Assembly: GCA_027922465.2 (NCBI GenBank)
Contig: BQMF02000301.1
Coordinates: forward strand, 475,521 to 539,520
DNA: 64,000 nt
Origin: Turritopsis dohrnii
Taxonomy: Eukaryota; Cnidaria; Hydrozoa; Anthoathecata; Oceaniidae
Direction: 5' to 3'
Shown: one piece after another, positions 12,447 through 22,700 of the stretch
How positions within the stretch are numbered: the stretch's first letter is position 1
Layout of the letters: each line of letters opens with the position of its first letter
The notes under the pieces: model-generated
What the model was told of the DNA's origin: nothing
Database searches by the model: none
The model's input: only the letters and a program-made list of their open reading frames with translations
Made by a program: the position numbers and the translations under genes

Positions 12447-12545
12447 GGACCGGACCGGATCGGTTCGCAAAACAATAGACCACGTGAAAATATTATGTAA
12501 TATTTGCACGTGGTCTCTTGTTTTGCAAACTGATCCGAAGTGAGA
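12447..12545. repeat. Imperfect hairpin (about 95 bp)
   Basis: The arms GGATCGGTTCGCAAAACAAT...ACCACGTG and CACGTGGT...TTGTTTTGCAAACTGATCC face each other across a short ATATTATG-type loop. The MITE copy at 52400-53109 has sequence on both sides of this point but lacks the hairpin, so it was either inserted here or lost there. Confidence 0.55.
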
Positions 12546-12991
12546 ATTCACGCAGACATTTCAGGTAGCACATATGTATCTTGTTCTTAAAAGCATTTTA
12601 AAGCATTTTCTGAAGAATGTCTAAAAAGCGCATTTTACTTTAAGTAACGGAATTTTAGAAGACATCAATGAAAGTCCTAGGAATGAAGTGATATTAGAGA
12701 GCTTAAGCAACTGCGATTCTACGGTGGCGGTGTGAACCAGATGATTGGGGAATTCAAGGAGATCATGACATAAACGTTGCAGATATACCAATCCGCCGTG
12801 TACATTCACGACAGAAAAGTATAATGAATTTGCCGTAGCCGTAGAACATACGCAGATGCTCATATTACGTAGAGAAGAGTATTGTAAAATCATCATACGC
12901 AATTGATTAGTATCAAAGAAAAAAGTCGAAAAAAATGTAAACAAAACATTTCGCTAAATGATATTCAATGCTTGGTTCTCTGGTTACACCT

Positions 12992-14489
12992 CAGGCCTGG
13001 TCGTAAGAGGCGTGCGATCGCACGCGCACGCCTCCACACACGCCAAGATTACTTTAGGCGTGTGGCAATCGCACGCCTGGCTTGTAATGACAAGTGTAAT
13101 AACAAATGTTTATTTAAAAGTCAACAAAAATCTGTCCCAAAATGTTGAAAGTTTTGCTTCGGAAATTGTTCATGTGTTACGATTAAATTTTACAATAACG
13201 GGACGAAACTTTGCTGCCATTTCAGTAGTGAGGTCTTCAATCGCTTTGGAATACGGTAGTGGTTTTGAATTAAAAATCAGTGCTCAAAAATTTTCTTCGT
13301 TTGGTAGTAGAAAACAAGTCTACTCAATGAAATCCGCTGAGGAATGAAGAAGGAGCTTCATGCACGCGATTTTATTATGTATTATGTATTATGTAGTTTT
13401 CTCTTTCTTTTTAACGTTCTTTTAAGTTACAAAAGTATGCGCAAGGTTGCAGTTTCGAAAAAATAATCTTTTATTCAAAAAAATAGGCAGCCAGGTGGTG
13501 ACGAGTTAATGGAACGGAAATGTCTTTAATTTAATTAAAAAACAATTTGAACTTCAAACCAAAACGATGAAGAGTAATACAAATATTTTTTATTTTCAGG
13601 TTTTATTTTTCCTGTTTATTAATTTTTGAATATTACCGTCAAAGTAATCTTTATATATAGCTAACATTTCACGATTGTTTTATTAATTCATTCTTCGTGA
13701 AAATCTCATTTTTTTACATATGCATACATTCCAACTCTCCCGATATGAGCGGGAGACTCCCGATCTCAAGATGCTAATCCCGATCTCCCGATGAGCCACA
13801 TGATCTCCCGATATCAGGATATAAATAGGCCACAATATTTCAAAGTGTGCAAATTTTAATGGCAAGCTTGCAGTTCACCACATCACTCCACTATAGTGTT
13901 GTAAACAAAGCGACAAGCAAGCGCCTGCTAGAAAATTGCTTGCTGTTTAGTCGGTGCCGGCATTATAGTAAAAGATAACGTATGTAAACCAACCTCGTTT
14001 TTAGGGTTCCTTTATGTTTTCTGACACAAAATGATAACAAAATAAAATAAAAAAGCATCCGAAAGCAAAATTGAAAGGAAAATTTTGGAGAATTTTAAAA
14101 GTTCAATGAAATGGTTAACGTCGGCAGTCTAGTGTTGCTCATCGCTGACTAGTTTAAATCTCAAAATTATTCTTCAAAATGGCGTTTTCCGGTGTTTTAG
14201 ACAAAGATATATTCCAAAATTCCCACCTCCACCCCAACCATGGTTGGCTCTCGGGTAGTCACTAAACTTAGCAAAACTCCCGATATCAGATTCTCTAGGG
14301 TTGGAATGTCTGCATATGACACATTTCAAATTTGACTGATTATCATACAGAATGAAGATCGTTGATCTTAACTGGAAAAAATTGATCGCACGTCTGTCAA
14401 AAATTTACACGAGCGCACGCCATAACTGATATCGTCAATTAAGGCGTGCGATGACCACACGTCTGCTAATTTTCTTACGACCAGGCCTG
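12992..14489. mobile_element. hAT-like non-autonomous element nested in the TA transposon
   Basis: Ends CAGGCCTGGTCGTAAG and CTTACGACCAGGCCTG are perfect 16-bp inverted repeats flanked by the direct repeat CACCT (12987-12991 and 14490-14494). The 52400-53109 copy has the host sequence uninterrupted at the equivalent point (a TGGTTACCTGGTTCTC-type empty site), confirming an insertion. Subterminal GGCGTGYG/CGCACGCC repeats match the 7038-7634 element. No transposase frame is recognised. It carries its own insertion at 13726-14309. Confidence 0.85.
13726..14309. mobile_element. Innermost element with TCCCGAT repeats
   Basis: Inverted ends ACATTCCAAC and GTTGGAATGT bound a segment with clustered CTCCCGAT boxes at both ends. 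Flanks are ATGCAT on the left and CTGCAT on the right, giving a possible TGCAT duplication. It lies inside 12992-14489, so it is the third level of nesting. No protein is recognised. Confidence 0.6.
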
Positions 14490-14842
14490 CACCTGGTTCT
14501 CATTCAGTTACAGATAAAAGATGCAATAGTTGTTTCAAAAGTTAGTACAAGTAGAAACCGTCTGCTATTATTCTATTTTAAGTTGTTCAACAGGATTGCT
14601 ATTGCAATCCCTTGAGGATGATGTTCATCGTTATTTTCAAATCACTTATTTTCTACACGCTTATTTACGCTTCACGCTGACTTTATTGCGTTTCAACACA
14701 TTATTTTATCAGCTTTATCTAATATTTTAGTATTTATTGTGACTTAGGTTGATTGGTTATGTACATTTTGTTTACGAGACAGGTCTGTTTATTTAGCGTG
14801 TCCGAAGTTTGGAAGGATGTCCGAAGTTAGGGCGATAGACGG

Positions 14843-16771
14843 TATAATATTAGATTATGTTTTACAAAAAGCTGAAAATTACGCTTGAAAAGTATCAAGC
14901 TATTCTAGGTTTATAATATAAAAGAGGATTACAAATCCGAATTTCAGGATTTTCATTATTGTTAGGCCCCAGGCAGGTTAAGCAGTGACATTGAATTGCT
15001 CTGGTGGTCAATTAATGAAATTCTCCCAGTCAAACATTTTTCCTCTCCAAGTTCCCTTAAATGTTTTGGTGATGGCTCAGTGAGATAATTCCTCAAGTAT
15101 ATATTGATTTTTGTTAGATGGAATACAAATGAACTGAATAAGCTCATATATTTTGTGGTGGAAAATAAGCTTTACCATCATTATTTCATCTCAAAGCTAA
15201 TAATCGCATAAAAATACGTAATTTCTTAGTAGAACGTAATCCCTTTACCAGCCTTTCCATGAATATTTGAGTGTGGTAGGATTTTAAGTTTTGAAAATGT
15301 AGTCTTCCTATATTATATTGATTTTGTTTGTAAGGTTAGTAAGGGTCAATTTAACTATTGCAACACAACAAAAAACATATATAGATACATGTTTGCCACA
15401 AATGCAATCTTTATCTATTTTTGCATAAATAGTATTCAAACTGAGAAATGAAAAATTATTTTCCTAGTAGGGGAGAGGAACTAACTATTTATATAAAACA
15501 AAACATGCTCAACTTATTATATTAGTTTTTTTGCTCATCACAAGATGATTCAATTTACAATAAAGGATAACTTAGGTATATTAAGTGATTATTCGCCAAA
15601 TGTGCTGTTGCTAGGGAGAATGACCACCATTATTATTATTATTATTATTCACGATGTTCGCAGGCATGTTAGAGCCTCTATGAACCGCTCGTAATTTACA
15701 ATTATGTTCTATATAATCTATGAACTATGTTTTGCGTCCTCTTGCATAATTTCTGCGTATCGAAACTTTTTGGTTGTCGATGCAAATTTTTCGTAGATGA
15801 ACTTCTTAGGTGTGTTTTGGCGTTATTTCTTCGTAAATGAACTTCTTGGGTTCAGTTTTTCGATGTTATATCCTCATAAATGGAATATTCATACATTCGT
15901 TTTCTATGTTATTTCATAGTACATGTTTTGAACTTCTTAGATTCGTTTTTGACGTAATTTTTTCGTAGATGAAATTCTTCAGGTTCGTGTTTAACGTTAT
16001 TTCTTCGTAAATGAACTTCTTAGATTCGTTGCGACGTTTTTCTTCGTAAATGAACTTCTTAGATTCGTTTTTGACGTATTTTTTTTTTCATAGATGAACT
16101 TCTTCCGGTTTGTTTTCGCCTTTATTTTTTTTTTTTTCGTAAATGAACTTTAATTGAACTGAAATTGTTAAGGTGATTTTGAAATTTCCTTCATTATATA
16201 AATTTGTTTCTTTGCCTAACCATTGAACAGCTTTTAGTGTAGCACATTTTGAGTAAAACAAATCTCAATAAAAATGATGTGTATACCTATAATGATCTTT
16301 TCACAATATCATTGTTTTATCAACAAGTGAATTGCAACCAAACCAACCAGTAGTTTAGTAGGTTATTTAGACAAGAACTGAAAAAAAACATGAACTTTGC
16401 AAATGAGCAAATGACTAAAACAAACACAGCTTCAAATTTCTTGGTTTAATTGTTGATTTTTTACCATGGGCAATCAATAGGTTAATCAGCAATGTTTATA
16501 ACATTAAGTAACAAAAATAAATAAAATGTCTGAACAGAAGAATAGTTGTTTTTAGATTTCATTAAAAAAAAATATTAGTTTTGATTTTCCAGAATTTCAT
16601 ACATTCATTTTTCATGAAGTTCACACATCCTTGGACCAAGATAGATGCCGATAAATCTTTATATATCATTTGTTTCTATTTTCACTAGAATTTAATGAGA
16701 AGTCTGTCAATATCCACTCACATGAACTGTTAAACACATTTTTTTGTCTGGTAATTCTTTGAACATCACAG
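14843..16771. other. Gene-free interval upstream of EXOC6
   Basis: No gene is recognised. It holds a copy of the shared module (15490-15635), a short ATT microsatellite (about 15630-15648) and the 40-bp minisatellite at 15790-16150. The last part presumably contains the EXOC6 promoter and a 5' UTR exon, because the EXOC6 start codon lies directly after a CACAG acceptor-like sequence at 16771. Confidence 0.5.
15790..16150. repeat. Degenerate minisatellite, about 40-bp unit
   Basis: The core CGTAAATGAACTTCTT (with G/A and other variants) recurs at about 15792, 15832, 15964, 16006, 16045, 16089 and 16138, separated by T-rich TTCGTTTTTGACGT-type spacers. The period is about 40 bp and the middle copies are the most diverged. 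Confidence 0.8.
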
Positions 16772-19700
16772 ATGGATGGCTTCACAAATCAGCTTGATGC
16801 TAGACTGGATTCATTGATTGGTGAAATTGAATCTAGTGACTCCCCTATTGGGCCAGTATTGAGGTTTATATTTTTTATTATGAGTTATCTATAATCAAAT
16901 CAAATTGTTTTTATGAACTTTTCTTTACTTTCAATATGATTTAGGTCTGTGTATGAAGATGAAGGTGCTTCAGAATTTCTCCAAAAACTAGATGAACACT
17001 CAAAGTCTCATGAGAAAGAAATTGAACGAATGTGTAACTTCCACTATCAAGGTTTTGTGGAGTCTGTCAGTGAATTGATTCGGGTGCGGTCTGATGCAAA
17101 AATGTTAAAGGTATCATTATGTTTCTATATTCCTTCTATTAATTTCTGTTATTTTGGATAATGGGAATAACTTTTGCAATTGAGCCCGTTAATTGTTGTT
17201 TGTAACGTTCTGTTTCTCATGAACATTGTGTATTTGAAGAATTAACAAAATACAAATGCCATATTTTTTCATATGATTGTAATGAAAGTATACTGGCATT
17301 TTGCGAATTCAAATCCACATGCTAGAGGAGCAACAAGCAATGAACAATGGACACAACATCAATTTTGATGGCACTGAAAAAAAGAGAGAAAGAAAGTTCA
17401 AATAAAACAAATTTCATTTCAAATGATTGATTTCTCATAGATGCAAGTGAAGAAAGCAAATGCTGAACTTCAGGATTCTGGAAAAGAGGTAAATTATAAT
17501 ATTCATAAACCAAAGCATCCATTTAAATGTTTTCATAGTATTTAAACTGATTCACTTTCACATCTATGAAGCTGTTAGGGAAGTTGGAGGAGCTGTCTGC
17601 TCATCGTGTCAGAAACAGAAATATTGCTGCCACCATTGAGACCCTAAGCTTATGTATACCAGGTATGGCTTGGTTTTATGTATTCTTGTGGTTTATAAAA
17701 ACGTCAAGTAACACATTGCCGTTGATTTCTTAGTTTTGGAAATGTATGCTAAACTTTATGAACAAAAAAAAAGTAAAAGGTAATTTATAATCTTTAGATA
17801 TCATAATTTCATAGATAACAATTTTTCCTTTTCTGTAGCCATCTATCAATTTGTCTTGTTGAACAGAATGTTTTGCTTTTAGATATTATCCAGCCCTGAA
17901 GACTCTGGAGCAGTTAGAGCACACATATTTGGCTCGCATCAAAAAGTTTGTTATTAATCCCTTCTCCATCCCTTAATTCGGAATACCTGTAGCATAATTT
18001 CAACCATAAAAATAAACTAAAGTGTTCACTTACAATGGAGCATCATTTCCTATTATGTGGCCATGTTGCTTCTAGGATAGCCTGAGATTAGTTGCAGACA
18101 GGCCTCTGTAAATTAAAATAGGCAAGTTTTTCCATCTCGGTCAATATAATTAAAATTAAGAATATTTTAGCTTTCGTTTTGCTGAGCTTATGATCAATAG
18201 GCTTCCATCCTTCCGTGAAAGTATAAAAGATGCTGCCAAAGAAGATCTCATGGTATGTTGATAAACAAGTTTTTAACACTTGACCATCTTACATCAGTGA
18301 AAAGTGTTTCTGTTGTTCCAGCTTTTCTTGGAAAATGTTCGAGCGAAATCAGAGAAGCTTGGAGAGATTGCTATGAAGCAGGTACTAACAATTCATTGCT
18401 GTTAATTTCTTCTCAATGACTTGTTATTTGGTTCTGTAGTATCAGCAAAAACTTTATTATTTTTAAATATTTGTAACTATGATTTAGGCACATGAACAAT
18501 ACAGTTTAAGCTTGTTACATGGAGTTGATGAAGGTTTTAACGAAGAAGACGAGGTTAATGCTTTAAGGGGGGTTTACACGTAAAGATACTTGAAAAAGTT
18601 TTCTTTTAAACAGGTGTTTTAATGCTTTAAATTTAAATTATTCACCAAAAACGCAAGTTTCAGCATCTCAACTCATGACCGTGTTGACTTTTTGATGTAC
18701 AATTTAAATTTAAAGCCTAAAACACCAGCTTAACCCTTTGAATGCCAAGGACGTATATATACGTCCAACTTTGCTATTCACGGCAACCAAGCATTTTTCA
18801 CCTCAGCAACCATGGACGTATATATACGTCTTCACGCGTTGTGATCGCCGACCGAAGGTGTTTCTCTGAGCGACCAATGACGTATCTGTACGTCCTAATA
18901 AAGCTTCTCAAACGACCACGGACGTATATATACGTCTCCAACTGTAGTTGTAATTGGACGTATATATACGTCATTGGTCGTTGACATAAAAAGGTATCGG
19001 ATTCTGCAAAAAGTTCCGATGACGTATATATACGTCTTTGGTCGCTGGGCAAAAAAGCCTTGGCATTCAAAGGGTTAAAAGAAAATGTTTTCAAGAATCT
19101 TTACGTGTAAACCCCCCCTTTAACAACTTTTAGAATCCTTTTAAGTTTTCTCTTTCAAGTTGATCTTTATGTTAACATCATTAAGTTTACTACAGTGCAG
19201 TCCAATAGAATCTTAATGTTTTGACTAGGCTCTTTTACTTAAAAACATGAAGTTATTTTATTTCTTTTACATTCATTACAAACATTGTTGTGTATGAGAA
19301 AATCATGGATGATGCCTGCACATTGCTATACGTCTTCAGGAACTTGAATTGTGTTGTCCTGACTTGGTTGATTTTTCGCCGGTATATAGGTGTTTGCACA
19401 TTTTCACAGCCCTGGTAAGTAAGTTAATGAGCCTACAACATAAATCGCTATGCCAATTCAACTTGGGTTTTAAATGTTGTTTTTGTTGTTTTTTTGGTTA
19501 AAATCGTAGGGTCAGAAGGAATTTTTCGAGCAATATTATCGCAAAGAACGCATGCAACAAGCTAGATTAGCATTTGATTGGCAACGAGCAACCACTACCA
19601 TTGTAAGACGATTATTTTCCAAGTACTTTTGAGAAAATAGATTTGGTGAAGTGATTCAGTAGTCAAACATTTCTATCACCAGTTAATAATTCCCATGATT

Positions 19701-22700
19701 ATTCGGTAGACAAGTAATGAATCAGAAGTTAGATTAGAAGTCAACCTGATAGAACAATCACTTAATGTAAGTCGTATGTGTGAGTTTTTGAGATATATTT
19801 TCCAATATCATGTATTTTTACTTTGGTTTTGTCAGTAAACTTGGTTGGTAAACTGTTGTTATGATCTTATGATGGTCTTTATAACAATGATTCAGCACCA
19901 GATTCAGTATTTTATTAGTACAGTACATTGAACTTGTGTCAGATTTGCATATTTTTTATCATTTCTCATTTTCATGATTTGGAACTACAGTCAATTTTTC
20001 TCTTAGCACGAATCCCTACATATATTCCAAGCATATTTCAATCAAATTGTTGGGTAAGGTGTCAGGCTATATTCAATCTTTGCTTCTGTCTTTAATTCTT
20101 TTCTAATTGTAAGCTTAGTTAATTCATGTCATCAATTTTGATACTTAAGTCACTGCCAGATAAAAACTACAACTGGATATTGCCTAATAAAAAAAGATGG
20201 ATGCTAATTAAAATTGATTTTAAAAATTGTCTTAATAGATTTTTTGTTGTTGAAGATACTATAATGAACACGACAGAGGGACTGGTAACTAGGTAGCCAA
20301 ACTTTTTTTCGATTGTTTCTATATGTGACATATTTTTTCCACCATCAGCAGCTTATGCAATAATAATCACCATTTTGTAAGTTTTATAAAATGAAACTTA
20401 TGTCTCCTCTGTTTTGGACTTGTGGTGAAAGGGACTCCAGGGAATCATAAAATAGATGCATAGATAACATAGATAGGGGCATCATAACATAGATAGGCAT
20501 TGTAGAAAGCTATCCTCCACGTTATCTGACTTGTTATCATCCTTATTATGTAAACATTTGGATTTTAAATAAAAGAAGATCATTTTATTAACAGAGGCAC
20601 AATAGAAGAATTGTGGGAACTTGCAATTTCAAAGATAGGCACAGTACTACATACACAATGCGTGAGTATTATCTTATCTATCTTTTTTACATCATAAAAT
20701 TTTCTAATGGTATTGTTTTAAATTCTGTTGAAGTATGTGGTTGGTGGTGGCGGTCTTTTTATTATCATGATTGATTTTTAGTCAAACCTTGAAGATGTCT
20801 CGATGATGTTACTCATTAAAGAATTAATCGTTTGGTTTAGTCATACTCTTTCTGTAAGTCCTATGCAATGTTAAAGTCAGTCTCAGTACAAAGGTTACTT
20901 TGAGGAACTAAAAACAAGGTGTAAATATATTTTTCTTCCTTCATTCTAGAGTTATGGATTTAGTGTAAATGCATTGTATGATGTGTTATTGCAAATGAGG
21001 TGATATTTATGGTCTTGCTTACTTTTCTGTTCATGTGTTATTAAGTCCGACCGGAAAAAAATTTATTGAACAAGTTTGGAAGTTTTTTATTTAAGAGATC
21101 GTCAAAACACAAAATTCTTTCTGAATATGCTGCTTCTTCTCACCCTTCTGTCGATCCCTTTGACATTCTGTTTTTTAGAGATCAGTACAATGAAATGCTC
21201 ACCAAGAAATGGAGACCAGTTTTTGAGTGAGCAGGTTTTAATGTTATCCCTGTCCCCTGCAATCTTGTACCTGTAGTTTTAATTGTGAATTTTCAAGGGC
21301 CACAAATTCATTTGTTTATCTTTTTCTGGTCACTTTCGTTGTGCAAGCCTCTACGTTGATAATTTTTTAACTTCATAGTAATCTTGGAAAGGAAGATAAC
21401 TACACACCTCTGTGCGTAAATACTTTAGAAGAATTTACTGAAACCGTTCAACAGTTTCCTTATGATGGACAGTTGGCCATTGTATGTTGTCTTTGTTACT
21501 TTACTGATTCATAAAATATTGCTGTTATCTGAAACATATTTCAAAACTGCATATTTTTCTTTGTTTCGATAGGATGAGTTTCCTAAAAGATACCCATTCT
21601 CTTGTTTTGTTCCTGAAATATATGCCGAGGTATGCAATTTTTGGTGTGAATTGTTCAACCATGTTGAGAAATGATAACCGACTATTGTGAGTTGTTCAGG
21701 TGAAAAGCTTCATTCAAGCATCCATGAGGTTTAATCAAAATTTGAACATTAGTCGAACTGAAACCGATAACTCCACCAGAAAATCAACAAACCTGCTGCT
21801 CACAAAAACTCTCAGTGGTAAGTTATTCTCAGTGATAAGTTATTCTGAGTGGTAAGTGATGAAATTTCTAAAAGTTTTGGTTGTGTTGATTTAAAGGAAC
21901 AGCTTTTTATCGCCTTAACGGTATTATTTCCCACAAAGTAGTATTGCTAATAGTATTATCAAAATTGTGTAAAAGACTTACCTTATCGGACAAAACTTAG
22001 TCGGACAAAATTTTAGTCGGACGAAAATATTAGTCGGGCAAAATTTTAGTCATCTCCAAATATTTTAGTCACTTTTGTCCGACTAGTAATATTGTCCGAC
22101 TAAAATTTTGGTCCTTTTCTATCGAAAAGCGTGCGGAAGTGCGCCGATTACTCTAAGTTCTAGATATGTATATAGGAAAACGAGGGGAAAGGCATATTTA
22201 TTAAAAACAGTTTTGTCCCACGTGAAAAACATATGTCCAACAAAGTCATCATACCACGACGGCACAATTTTGCCGTCGGAAAAAAATCCTAATTAGATAG
22301 GTTGTAGTATAGTTTTATTTTTTCAATTTCATATTTCATATGTCATATTCCTGATCAGTATAGAAATCTATTTTGGTTCCTGCATTGGCTTCAGGCGTTT
22401 CTTCTATTATGTCTGTCTTCTTCATTTTCTTTTGAACTACCTCGCTATCACTTTCATCGGAAGTTTCTGTTATTACCAGTGCTTTTCTCTTTTCCTGTGG
22501 ATTCTTTCCTGGAATAAGTGGGGCTATTAAAAACGTCTAATCTGTTTACAAAAGGGTCAAGAATCCCTTTAGAGCGTAAAGAATAAACAATGAACAGCAT
22601 GAAAATGAGCGTTAATATTATTTATCAAGACACTTTACCACTTTAGAAATTGTTTATTTATGACTAAGTCATGTAAAAATATTGTATTCGTTGGTGAGCA

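Larger units (their letters stand above)
9516..14842. mobile_element. 5.3 kb TA-flanked DNA transposon with THAP gene and nested insertions
   Basis: The left end reads CCGTCTATCGTCCTAATTTC and the right end is its inverted counterpart ending GGCGATAGACGG. Both are flanked by TA (9514-9515 and 14843-14844). The terminal repeats each contain two tandem GTCCGAA-type boxes. A 710-bp deletion derivative at 52400-53109 carries the same two ends in reverse orientation and proves the boundaries. The element carries a THAP-domain gene at its left end and several later insertions (10231-12246, 12041-12224, 12992-14489, 13726-14309). TA duplication is typical of Tc1/mariner-type transposition, but no DDE transposase was found, so superfamily is unassigned. 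Confidence 0.85.

Noticed and set aside
12992..13347. Open frame of 129 codons starting near 12958
   Set aside because: It crosses the terminal repeat of an hAT-like element and resembles no transposase; read as chance.
18730..19078. Regularly repeated palindromes considered as a CRISPR array
   Set aside because: Spacing is irregular, the locus is intronic in an animal gene, and TTAA-flanked terminal repeats identify a MITE.
18742..19094. Two overlapping frames with repeated TYIYV peptides
   Set aside because: These are translations of the palindromic GACGTATATATACGTC sites on either strand and have no coding support.
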